This document shows, piece by piece, positions 33,753 to 41,798 of a stretch of DNA of 64,000 bases. Both the position numbers and the translations under genes were made by a program. The notes below the pieces were generated by a model, which saw only the letters and a program-made list of their open reading frames with translations, did no database searches and was not told the origin of the DNA. Every line of letters begins with the position of its first letter. Positions within the stretch are counted from its first letter, which is position 1. Source of the DNA: Nesterenkonia sp. LB17 (lineage in GTDB: Bacteria; Actinomycetota; Actinomycetes; Actinomycetales; Micrococcaceae); the NCBI RefSeq assembly GCF_022565915.1, contig NZ_JAJOYX010000002.1, positions 690,293-754,292 of the forward strand. The letters are read 5' to 3'.

Positions 33753-35141
33753 GTGCCACCTGAATCTGCCTCCGCCCAGCCCGACGCTGCCCGCGCCACC
33801 GCGGCCTCCGCCACGCCCGCCGTCCGCTCCAGACCGACGGCGCCCTCCACCGCGCTGCTCACCGATCAGTACGAGCTGACCATGGTCCAAGCCGCGCTGG
33901 CCTCCGGGGCCGCTGGGCGGCGCTGCGTCTTCGAAGTCTTCACCCGCCATCTTCCCGCGGGCCGACGCTACGGCGTGGTGGGGGGCACCGGGCGCATGCT
34001 CGAGGGCCTCGCCCAGTTCCGCTTCGGCAGTGCCGAGATCGACTGGCTGCGTGACCGCGGCATCGTCGACGAGACCACGCTGGAGTTCTTGGCGGACTAC
34101 CGGTTCTCCGGTGATGTCCACGGCTACGCCGAGGGAGAGATCTTCATGCCGGACTCCCCGGTGCTGCGCGTGGAGGCGAGCTTCGCCGAGGCCTGCCTGC
34201 TGGAGACCTACGTGCTCTCGGTGCTCAACCACGACTCGGCCATCGCGTCGGCGGCCTCGCGGATGACGGTCGCCGCCGGGGACCGGCCGTGTGTGGAGAT
34301 GGGATCGCGACGCACCCAGGAGTTCAGCGCCGTGGCCGCGGCCCGGGCGGCCGCGATCGCCGGCTTCACCGCCACCTCGAACCTCGAGGCCGGGCGCCGA
34401 TGGGGCCTGCCCACCCTGGGCACTGCGGCCCACGCCTTCACGCTGCTCCACGATTCGGAGGAGGAGGCCTTCGAAGCCCAGGTGCGAGCCTTCGGACCGG
34501 GCACCACGTTATTGGTGGACACCTACGACGTACAGACAGCGGTGCGCCGCGCCGTGAGCATCGCCGGGCCGGAGCTGGGCGCGGTCCGGCTGGACTCCGG
34601 GGACCTGGTCGAGCAGGCCGGCGAGGTCCGGGCGCTGCTGGACTCGCTGGGAAACACCCGTACCAAGATCATCGTCTCCTCCGATCTGGACGAACATGCC
34701 ATCGCGCGGCTGCAGTCGGCTCCGGTGGACTCCTACGGGGTGGGCACGAAGCTGGTCACCGGCGGCGGCTCCCCCACGGCCGCGATGGTCTACAAGCTGG
34801 TGCAGCGCACCGACGACGACGGCGAGCCCGTCTCCGTGGCGAAGACCGCCCCCGGCAAGTCGAGCCTGGGCGGGGTCAAGCAGGCGGTGCGCAGCTTCGA
34901 TGAGTCCGGCCGTGCCGACGCGGAGCTGATCGGGGTCGGCGCCGCGCCGCAGACCCATGGCCAGCGCACCCGCGAGCTGATGGTGCCGCTGGTCCGCGCC
35001 GGCGAGGTCGCACCCGAACATGTCGGGCAGGCCGGCGTGGCCGATGCGCGTCGGCGTCACGCGGCATCGCTCGCCGAACTCCCGCCCGCAGCGCAGCGGC
35101 TGCAGCATGGGGACCCGGTCCTGCCCACGATCTTCAGCTGA
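33753..35141 (+). CDS. pncB: nicotinate phosphoribosyltransferase
   Basis: 462 residues. After an Ala/Pro-rich leader (about 1-28) comes LLTDQYELTMVQ, the family start. The catalytic histidine is in GTAAHAF near residue 230, and VRLDSGDLVEQAG contains the phosphoribosyl-binding acidic residues. It makes nicotinate mononucleotide from nicotinate and PRPP. GTG start, probably leaderless. The next gene encodes nicotinamidase, so the two form a nicotinamide-to-NAD salvage pair, although a 167-bp gap suggests separate promoters. Confidence 0.95.
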   Translation: MPPESASAQPDAARATAASATPAVRSRPTAPSTALLTDQYELTMVQAALASGAAGRRCVFEVFTRHLPAGRRYGVVGGTGRMLEGLAQFRFGSAEIDWLRDRGIVDETTLEFLADYRFSGDVHGYAEGEIFMPDSPVLRVEASFAEACLLETYVLSVLNHDSAIASAASRMTVAAGDRPCVEMGSRRTQEFSAVAAARAAAIAGFTATSNLEAGRRWGLPTLGTAAHAFTLLHDSEEEAFEAQVRAFGPGTTLLVDTYDVQTAVRRAVSIAGPELGAVRLDSGDLVEQAGEVRALLDSLGNTRTKIIVSSDLDEHAIARLQSAPVDSYGVGTKLVTGGGSPTAAMVYKLVQRTDDDGEPVSVAKTAPGKSSLGGVKQAVRSFDESGRADAELIGVGAAPQTHGQRTRELMVPLVRAGEVAPEHVGQAGVADARRRHAASLAELPPAAQRLQHGDPVLPTIFS

Positions 35142-35308
35142 TCGCCGGCAGGTCAGCAGCGTCGCCCGAGCCGCCGCCGACCGCGCACTGGTCTTCAAGG
35201 AGTTCGACCTCGCCGAGGCCGGGTAGAACCAGTAACGTGGTGGGTGTGCTGCTGTGAGTACCTCGCGTCGCACACCCATACCCGGAGCTTTCCGACCAGG
35301 AGGACGTA

Positions 35309-35953
35309 GTGGCCCAGGCGCTGATCATTGTCGATGTGCAGCAGGACTTCTGTGAGGGCGGGACGCTTGCGGTCGCGGGCGGCGCGCAGGTCGCCAGCGA
35401 GATCAGCGAATTTCTGGAGGACAGCTACGCCGAGTTCGACGCGATCCTCACGACGCAGGACTGGCACATCGATCCCGGACCTCACTTCTCCGACACCCCG
35501 GACTTCAAGGTGAGCTGGCCCGAGCACTGCGTGGCTGGCACCCCCGGGGCCGAGCTTCATCCGAATCTCGACACCGAACACGTCGATGCGCGCTTCCTCA
35601 AGGGCCTCTACTCCGACGGCTACTCAGGATTCGAGGGCCTGGAGGGTGATCCCGAGAAGGTGGGCAGCCTGGAGGGCGAGAACGGCTCCAAGGTCGGTCC
35701 CGCAGCTGCCATCACCGAGGGTTCAGCAGATCTCCACGCCTGGCTCCGCGCCCAGGACATCGACGCGGTGACCATCGTCGGCATCGCCACCGATCACTGC
35801 GTGCGGGCCACCGTGCTCGACGCGGTGGAGAACGACTTCCAGGTCCGCATCATCCGGGAGCTCACCGTGGGCGTCAGCGACGACTCGGTCGAACAGGCCT
35901 ATGCCGAGTTCGACGCCGCCGAGGTCGAGGTCGTCAGCCTCGAGGACCTCTGA
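35309..35953 (+). CDS. pncA: nicotinamidase
   Basis: 214 residues. Catalytic triad D9 (VDVQQDFCEGG), K98 (FLKGLYS) and C164 (GIATDHCVRAT); metal ligands D51, H53, H59 and H73. It is close to M. tuberculosis PncA apart from an acidic insert of about 25 residues at 112-138. It hydrolyses nicotinamide to nicotinate, the PncB substrate. GTG start with CAGGAGGA four bases upstream. A pyrazinamidase activity would follow from the family but is untested. Confidence 0.93.
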   Translation: MAQALIIVDVQQDFCEGGTLAVAGGAQVASEISEFLEDSYAEFDAILTTQDWHIDPGPHFSDTPDFKVSWPEHCVAGTPGAELHPNLDTEHVDARFLKGLYSDGYSGFEGLEGDPEKVGSLEGENGSKVGPAAAITEGSADLHAWLRAQDIDAVTIVGIATDHCVRATVLDAVENDFQVRIIRELTVGVSDDSVEQAYAEFDAAEVEVVSLEDL

Positions 35954-36001
35954 GAAGGAAACTCTGGCCAGGGGCAGCCGAGTCACAGGCCTCTCGCTCG
36001 G

Positions 36002-37789
36002 CTACTTCCGCCCGACGAACCACATCTGGATCTTCTTGAGCCGCTCCTCGAGCTGAACCTGTGTGGCCTGGCCCACCGCGGGTCCCCCGCAGGCGTCGCG
36101 GAGCTTGGTGTGGATGCTGCCCTGATGCATGCCGGTCTTCGCCGCATAGGCCGAGACCGACTTGTTCAGCGTGGCGCGCAGCGTCTTGAGCTGCCGGTGG
36201 TCCACCACCGGCTCCGCCGACGCCGCGGCGGCGGGTTTGCGGCGCAGCTGGTCCGCCTGGTGCTGGCGCAGCAGCGTGGAGACCTGCTCGGGCTCCAGCA
36301 GACCGGGGATCCCTAAGAAGTCCAGCTCCTCCTCGGAGCCCATGGCGCCACCGAGGCCGAACTCGGCGCCGTCGAAGAGGACCTTGTCGAAGGAGGCGTT
36401 GGAATGCAGCGCGGCGAACTCGCCGCGCTCGAGCTGATCTGAGCCACGCTCCTCCTTGTTGGCGGCATCGAGCAGCTCATCGTCGAGGCCCTCCTCGGAG
36501 TCCTGCGCCGCGGCGCGCGGGACGTCCAGCGCGTGGTCGCGCTCCTGCTCCATCTCATTGGCCAGGGTGGTCAGCACCGGCACCGAAGGCAGGAAGACCG
36601 ACGCCACCTCCGCCTTCTTGCGCAGCCGCACGAAGCGCCCGACCGCCTGGGCGAAGAACAGCGGGGTCGAGGTGGAGGTGGCATAGACGCCCACGCAGAG
36701 CCGCGGCACGTCAACACCTTCGGAGACCATCCGCACGGCGACCATCCACAGCTTGGAGGGGTCATCGGAGAACTTCTCGATCTGGTTCGAGGCGCCCTTG
36801 TCATCGGAGAGGACCACGGTGGTCTTCTGCCCGGTCAGCTCGTCGAGCTGGGCGGCGTAGGCGCGGGCGGTCTCATGGTCGGTCGCGATGACCAGTCCGC
36901 CGGCGTCGTCGATCTTGTCTCGGACCTTCAGCAGCCGCTGATGCGCGGCCTTGAGCACCGAAGGGATCCACTCCCCTTCCGGGTTCAGCGCGGTGCGCCA
37001 GGCATGGTTGGTGATGTCTTTGGTGGCGGCGGCCCCGAGCTGGGCCTCCATCTCTTCCCCGGCGGAGGTCCGCCAGCGCATGTTCCCGGAATAGGCCATG
37101 AAGACGACGGGACGCACCACCCGGTCCTTCAGCGCCGGACCGTAGTTATAGGCGTAGTCCGCCTTGGATCGGCGCACCCCGGCGCCGTCCTCCACGTACT
37201 CCACGAAGGGGATCGGTGAGGTGTCGGAGCGGAACGGGGTGCCGGTGAGCGCCAGCCGCCGCACGGCGGGATCGAAGGCCTCCCGCACGCCGTCGCCCCA
37301 GGAGAGCGCGTCACCGGCATGGTGGATCTCGTCGAAGATGACCAGGGTGCGACCGGCCTCGGTCTTGTTTCGGTGCAGCGCGGGCTTGTTCGCCACCTGC
37401 GAGTAGGTCACGACGACGCCGATGTACTGGCGGCCATGGCGGCCGTCGGAGTTCTTGAAGTTCGGATCCAGGGCCAGACCCACGCGCCCGGCGGCATCGG
37501 CCCACTGCCGCTTCAGGTGCTCGGTGGGCGCGACCACGTAGATCCGGTTCACCTCACCGGATTCCACCAGCAGCTTCGCCACTCGCAACGCGAAGGTGGT
37601 CTTGCCCGCACCGGGGGTCGCGACGGCGAGGAAGTCCTTGGGCCGCTTCTGGATGTAGAGGTCGAGGGCCTCCTGCTGCCATTGGCGCAGGGTTCCCGCG
37701 GTGCCGTGGGCGGCACGGTGCGGATAGACCGGGGGTAGTGATCTGCCGACATCGGTGCCGACGTCGAAAAGCGTCTCAGACTGCTCCAC
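36002..37789 (-). CDS. SF2 DEAD/DEAH-box helicase
   Basis: 595 residues. Q-like WQQEAL near 38, Walker A TPGAGKTTFALR (about 59), motif II IFDEIHHAG, motif III LTGTPFRSD, motif V-like VRMVSEGVDV, and motif VI QAVGRFVRLRKK. Domain order matches ResIII-type helicases of Actinobacteria next to DUF3039. The C-terminal 150 residues are Ala/Glu-rich and end in a basic LKKIQMWFVGRK. Specific DNA or RNA substrate unknown. GTG start, 23 bp after the DUF3039 gene, presumably in one operon. Confidence 0.88.
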   Translation of the reverse strand: MEQSETLFDVGTDVGRSLPPVYPHRAAHGTAGTLRQWQQEALDLYIQKRPKDFLAVATPGAGKTTFALRVAKLLVESGEVNRIYVVAPTEHLKRQWADAAGRVGLALDPNFKNSDGRHGRQYIGVVVTYSQVANKPALHRNKTEAGRTLVIFDEIHHAGDALSWGDGVREAFDPAVRRLALTGTPFRSDTSPIPFVEYVEDGAGVRRSKADYAYNYGPALKDRVVRPVVFMAYSGNMRWRTSAGEEMEAQLGAAATKDITNHAWRTALNPEGEWIPSVLKAAHQRLLKVRDKIDDAGGLVIATDHETARAYAAQLDELTGQKTTVVLSDDKGASNQIEKFSDDPSKLWMVAVRMVSEGVDVPRLCVGVYATSTSTPLFFAQAVGRFVRLRKKAEVASVFLPSVPVLTTLANEMEQERDHALDVPRAAAQDSEEGLDDELLDAANKEERGSDQLERGEFAALHSNASFDKVLFDGAEFGLGGAMGSEEELDFLGIPGLLEPEQVSTLLRQHQADQLRRKPAAAASAEPVVDHRQLKTLRATLNKSVSAYAAKTGMHQGSIHTKLRDACGGPAVGQATQVQLEERLKKIQMWFVGRK

Positions 37790-37812
37790 TGTGTGCTTGG
37801 CTCAGCGCAGGT

Positions 37813-38193
37813 TCAGCTGCGGCCGAAGCCGAAGAAGCCGCGCTTGCCGCCGGAGTCCCCGCCGGACTCGCCGTCCCCGTCTCCGCCGCCCATCATCTCT
37901 TCGTAGATCTCTTTGCACTCCGGGCACACGGGGAACTTCTTGGGATCCCGCGACGGGATCCAGACCTTGCCGCAGAGCGCCACCACGGCGCCGCCCTCGA
38001 GGGCGGACTCCATGATGCGGTTCTTGTTCACGTAATGGGCGAAGCGCTCGTGATCACCGGGCTCGGAGAGCTGCTCCTGGTGCTCGCGCTCGATGGTGGC
38101 GGCTCCACCGGGTGCCGGCGCGGCGGCCGGATCAGCGGTGTGCATGCCAAACCGGGCGGGGGCGGGCTGGAGTCCGTTGTCATTGACCATCAT
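37813..38193 (-). CDS. DUF3039 domain protein (zinc-ribbon-like)
   Basis: 126 residues. The conserved block runs from HERFAHYVNKNRIMESAL through VALCGKVW to PVCPECKEIYEEM; the cysteine of ALCGK plus CPEC could make one metal site. The tail is Gly/Asp-rich. Function unknown. The two Met codons at the start are in tandem; either could begin the protein. TAGACT stands seven bases before the first, so the message should be leaderless. It precedes the helicase gene. Confidence 0.88.
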   Translation of the reverse strand: MMVNDNGLQPAPARFGMHTADPAAAPAPGGAATIEREHQEQLSEPGDHERFAHYVNKNRIMESALEGGAVVALCGKVWIPSRDPKKFPVCPECKEIYEEMMGGGDGDGESGGDSGGKRGFFGFGRS

Positions 38194-38200
38194 GGGTCCT

Positions 38201-38206
38201 AGTCTA
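38201..38206 (-). promoter_or_regulatory. -10 element, leaderless start of the DUF3039 gene
   Basis: TAGACT on the minus strand ends seven bases before the ATG at 38193. This promoter probably drives DUF3039 and the helicase. Confidence 0.55.
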
Positions 38207-38332
38207 GCGAGCCTGCGAGAGCAGATCATCCCCGCGCGACGCGGTGTCAGCCCATCTGCTTCGCCTCCGCCGCCGCTGCTCCGAGCTCGCTGCAGCACCG
38301 GACCCGCCGCTCTGGGCCCGATCCGCGGCGCC

Positions 38333-39913
38333 TCAGTATTGGCTGACCTGCTGAAAGAGCTCCGGCTGACTGCGATCATAGACCCGCGCCCCGAGATGCA
38401 CGCCGATCCAGACCAGCGCCAGACCCTTGAGGACCGATCCGATCCCTAGCACCCAGGCCAGCCATTGAGCGTCGCTGACCATCCAGATGATGACCAGGAT
38501 CACCTCCGGCAGCATCAGCACCAGGGTCGCGATGAGCATGCCCAGCTGAACGATCATCAACCGGCCGGTGGAGCCCGAGGGCTGACTCAGCGGACCGTCC
38601 CCGGGCTTGGGGACGGGATAGGTGAAGCGGGCCGAGATCAGACAGGAGAGTCCGGCGGCGCTGAGCAGCATGCCGACACTCGCACCCACCAGCGCGGCTG
38701 CGGTGCCCGGTTCGGCGAACATCACCGCCGGGATCAGCGCCGCGAGCACCGTGGCCGGCAGGCCGAAGGCCAGCAGCCCGACCAGGCGTCCCACCCGGTC
38801 CGCCATGCCGGAGACGCCGCTGGTGATGTGCAGCGCGAAGGCGGAGTGGTCGTAGGAGATGTCCGCGGAGATCGCGAAGCCCAGGCTGAAGCCGAAGATC
38901 GGTCCCAGTGCGAGCAGCACCCAGGGCGCCTCGAGCTGGAAGTACATGACCACCGCGAGTACCACCAGTGCCGGCAGGACGACCAGGGTCCCGCCGTAGC
39001 GGGCGTCCTTGAGCCAATAGGTGCTGGCCCTCGCGGCCACCGCACCCCAGGGCGTGGCGGGGAAGCGTGCGAAGATCCCGAGTCCCTTCGCACTCCTGGA
39101 CCCGGAGGAGCTCGGCACGGTGGGCTGTTCGGTGATCTTCACCAGGGCGGCTCGGATGACCACGAGGGCGACGGCCACCGTCGCTGCCAGGATCCCCAGC
39201 CGCAGCGTGAATGAGCCCCAGTGACCGGCCGCCGCGTCGGCAGGCAGAGCGGCCCCGGCGCCCAGCGGAGTCAGTGCGAGGAAGTTCACCACGGCGGGCA
39301 GCGCGTCGGCCAGCGACGCGAAGGCGCTCTGCAGCCCGACCATGATCGGGTAGAGCAGCACCATCAGGCTCAGCGCCAGCACGGCGAGGAAGTCCCGGGA
39401 CCGGCGCCCGCTGAGCCAGGCGCTGATCGAGGTGGTCACTGCCTGGGAGACCAGGCTGTAGGTGATCAGCAGCAGCGGCAGCGTGATCGCCGCCGTCACG
39501 GCGGCCGCGGCGTCCCAGCGCCAGTGCAGCACCTGTCCGATCAGCCAGATCAGGGTGAGCACCGCTCCGATCGAGATCAGCCCGGTCAGCGCCAGCCCCA
39601 GGATCAGTCCCCGCCGGGGGATGCCGAAGGTGACGAACTGACGCGGGTTCATCGCGGCGTCGGCCCCTGAGATGAACACCGGGATGATCAGCCAGAGCAG
39701 GAAGACCGCCGAGCCCATCAGCACGCTGGCGGTGTGGACGAACTCCGGGTCGGCGACGTCGGCGCTGCCCTCCATCACCTGGAGCGCGAAGACCATCCCC
39801 ACCATGCCCAGGCCGTAGAGCCCGGCGAAGACCGTGCCCAGGATGTGCCAGCCTGATCGGTTGAACCCGTTGAAGGTCAGATCCTTCTTGAGGCGTATCA
39901 GAGCTGCAACCAT
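38333..39913 (-). CDS. ABC exporter membrane subunit (ABC-2-like permease)
   Basis: 526 residues with about 12 predicted hydrophobic spans, and the motif GFNRSGWHILGTVFAGLYG near the N-terminus. No enzymatic motif. It pairs with the ATPase gene 39898-40668: its ATG at 39913 lies inside the last codons of that gene (16 bp overlap), so the two are translationally coupled. The much longer upstream frame is rejected. Substrate unknown; large actinobacterial exporters of this kind handle lipids, peptides or antibiotics. Confidence 0.8.
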   Translation of the reverse strand: MVAALIRLKKDLTFNGFNRSGWHILGTVFAGLYGLGMVGMVFALQVMEGSADVADPEFVHTASVLMGSAVFLLWLIIPVFISGADAAMNPRQFVTFGIPRRGLILGLALTGLISIGAVLTLIWLIGQVLHWRWDAAAAVTAAITLPLLLITYSLVSQAVTTSISAWLSGRRSRDFLAVLALSLMVLLYPIMVGLQSAFASLADALPAVVNFLALTPLGAGAALPADAAAGHWGSFTLRLGILAATVAVALVVIRAALVKITEQPTVPSSSGSRSAKGLGIFARFPATPWGAVAARASTYWLKDARYGGTLVVLPALVVLAVVMYFQLEAPWVLLALGPIFGFSLGFAISADISYDHSAFALHITSGVSGMADRVGRLVGLLAFGLPATVLAALIPAVMFAEPGTAAALVGASVGMLLSAAGLSCLISARFTYPVPKPGDGPLSQPSGSTGRLMIVQLGMLIATLVLMLPEVILVIIWMVSDAQWLAWVLGIGSVLKGLALVWIGVHLGARVYDRSQPELFQQVSQY

Positions 39914-40668
39914 TCGAGCTCCTGATCTCCGCCTTCGAGTCCGACCAGCTCCACGAAGCGCGCCTCGAGGTCCGAACCATTGCGGACCTCCTCCAGGGTT
40001 CCCGAGGCCAGCAGCCGCCCCTCGGCGATGATCCCGACGTGGGAACACATCCGTTGGACGAGATCCATGACGTGGCTCGAGAGGATCACCGTGCCCCCGG
40101 AGGCGACGTAGGACTCCAGCAGGCCGCGGATCGTGCGCGCGGAGACCGGGTCCACGGCCTCGAAGGGCTCATCGAGCACCAGAAGCTCCGGTGCATGGAC
40201 CATCGCCGAGGCCAGTGCGATCTTCTTGGTCATCCCGGCGGAGTAGTCCTGGACGAGTCTGCCCCGGGCATCTTCAAGACCGAGCACCCGCAGCAGGTCA
40301 GCGGTGCGAGATTCGACGGTGTCACGGTCCATCCCGCGAAGCAGCCCGGCGTAGGTCACCAGCTGCGCACCGGTGAGCTTGTCGAAGAGCATGACGCCGT
40401 CCGCGAGCACTCCCATGGAGCCTTTGGCCTCCTGGGGCTGCACCCAGACGTCGATGCCCACGACTTCTGCGCTGCCGGCATCGGGTCGCATCAGGCCCGT
40501 CGCCATGGACAGGGTGGTGGTCTTTCCCGCACCGTTGGGGCCGACGAACCCGTAGAAGGATCCGCGCGGCACGTCCAGGTGCAGATCCTCCACCGCGGGG
40601 GTCTGTCCGAATCTCTTGTTCAGGCCGCGCAGTCTCAGTGCGGGCGTGCTGACGCTGGCTGAATGCAT
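39898..40668 (-). CDS. ABC exporter ATP-binding protein
   Basis: 256 residues. Walker A GPNGAGKTTT (about 43), Q-loop-like segment near GVLADGVMLFDKLT, signature YSAGMTKKIALA (about 143), Walker B LLVLDEPFEAVDP (about 160) and H-loop SSHVMDLV. The signature is YSAGM rather than LSGGQ, a variant common in ABC-2 and drug-type exporters. The ATG is leaderless, six bases after TAGTCT. Works with the overlapping permease gene. Confidence 0.92.
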   Translation of the reverse strand: MHSASVSTPALRLRGLNKRFGQTPAVEDLHLDVPRGSFYGFVGPNGAGKTTTLSMATGLMRPDAGSAEVVGIDVWVQPQEAKGSMGVLADGVMLFDKLTGAQLVTYAGLLRGMDRDTVESRTADLLRVLGLEDARGRLVQDYSAGMTKKIALASAMVHAPELLVLDEPFEAVDPVSARTIRGLLESYVASGGTVILSSHVMDLVQRMCSHVGIIAEGRLLASGTLEEVRNGSDLEARFVELVGLEGGDQELEWLQL

Positions 40669-40674
40669 GGACCG

Positions 40675-40680
40675 AGACTA
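40675..40680 (-). promoter_or_regulatory. -10 element, leaderless start of the ABC exporter operon
   Basis: TAGTCT on the minus strand ends six bases before the ATG at 40668, with no Shine-Dalgarno between. Confidence 0.5.
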
Positions 40681-40757
40681 CCGAGCCCAGCTCAGCGGCG
40701 CCTCCGCCCTGAGAAGGACATCTCCTGACTCTTCGAGCGGGGTCGAGACGAGGCCTT

Positions 40758-41732
40758 CTAGAAGAGGGCGCGGGCGAGCTGCCTGCGCGAGGCGGAGACG
40801 CGGGGATCGGTGTCACCGGTGATGGAGTAGAGCTCGACCAGGTGAGCCCGTGCCGTCTCTCGATCATCACCGAAATGGGTCTGGATGAAGCGCACCAGGC
40901 GCGAGAAGCCATCTTCCACGTGACCGCCCAGCACGTCGAGGTCGGCGACGGCGATCTGTGCGGTGACATCGTCGGGGTTCGCGGCCGCGGCCTCACGGGC
41001 TGCGGCGAGATCGGCTCCGGTGGTCCGCTGCAGCAGCTTCACCTGGGCCAGGCCGATCTTGGCGTCCTCATCGTCGGGCTTCTCCTTGATGGCCTGCTCG
41101 TAGGCCTTCGCCGCAGCGGCGTAGTCGCTGTTCTCCAGAGCATCGAGCGCCTCCTGATGCAGCGGCGGCAGCTCCGGCTCCGCCGGGGGCTCCTGGCCCT
41201 CCACGACTCGGGTGGACTGCGCGGGAAGCTTCTGTGTCATGCCATTCTGGGTGGCCATCTGCACCATCTGCGTCACCAGCTGGGAAAGCTGCTCGGTAGG
41301 CACCGAGGCGTCGAACTCCCCGACCGGACGGCCGCCGATGAAGGCAGTGGCCACCGGGACCTGATCGGCGCTCTGGGCCAGCTCCGGGTGCGCGGAGGAG
41401 TCGATCTCGGCGAGCAGCAGGCGACCCTGCTGGGCGTCGACGAGGTCCTCCAGGGTGGACTTCATAGTCGCCGAGGCCGCGTCGGTGCCGTGGATGAGCA
41501 CGATCACCGGAGCCTGCGAGGAGAGCTCCACCACCTGCTGCAGCTGCTGCGGCTGCACCTGGATGGCCCAGCTGTTGGGCGCTCCCGGTGCAGCCTGAGC
41601 GGCTGGGGCCTGACCCGCCGGGGCGGCGGGCGCGGACGCCCCGGGCGCACCGTCGGAGGCGAATCCGGAGAGATCCACTGCCCCCCTGGCGTCGACCCGT
41701 CGGGACTGGGGTTCCTGGGCGGAATCGGTCAC
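40758..41732 (-). CDS. thioredoxin-like/TPR co-chaperone (CnoX/YbbN-like) without CXXC
   Basis: 324 residues. An Ala/Pro/Gln-rich leader (about 1-50), a thioredoxin-fold domain (about 55-155) with VIVLIHGTDAASATM at the place of the active site, and a C-terminal TPR-like region (about 185-320; QEALDALENSDYAAAAKAYE is one repeat). The thioredoxin CXXC is absent, so it is not an oxidoreductase. In E. coli the YbbN/CnoX protein holds stressed proteins for DnaK and GroEL. The cytosolic location is inferred from the lack of a signal peptide. GTG or ATG start, isolated gene. Confidence 0.85.
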   Translation of the reverse strand: MTDSAQEPQSRRVDARGAVDLSGFASDGAPGASAPAAPAGQAPAAQAAPGAPNSWAIQVQPQQLQQVVELSSQAPVIVLIHGTDAASATMKSTLEDLVDAQQGRLLLAEIDSSAHPELAQSADQVPVATAFIGGRPVGEFDASVPTEQLSQLVTQMVQMATQNGMTQKLPAQSTRVVEGQEPPAEPELPPLHQEALDALENSDYAAAAKAYEQAIKEKPDDEDAKIGLAQVKLLQRTTGADLAAAREAAAANPDDVTAQIAVADLDVLGGHVEDGFSRLVRFIQTHFGDDRETARAHLVELYSITGDTDPRVSASRRQLARALF

Positions 41733-41798
41733 AGAAGCGCTCCTTGCACGTCGGGGTCCATCATGGTGGTCCTGCAGATCGATCTCCGGCTGCGGAGA

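Noticed and set aside
35977-36002. short GCCGAG/CTCGGC hairpin between pncA and the helicase
   Set aside because: Only six pairs and it runs into the helicase stop codon; not a convincing terminator.
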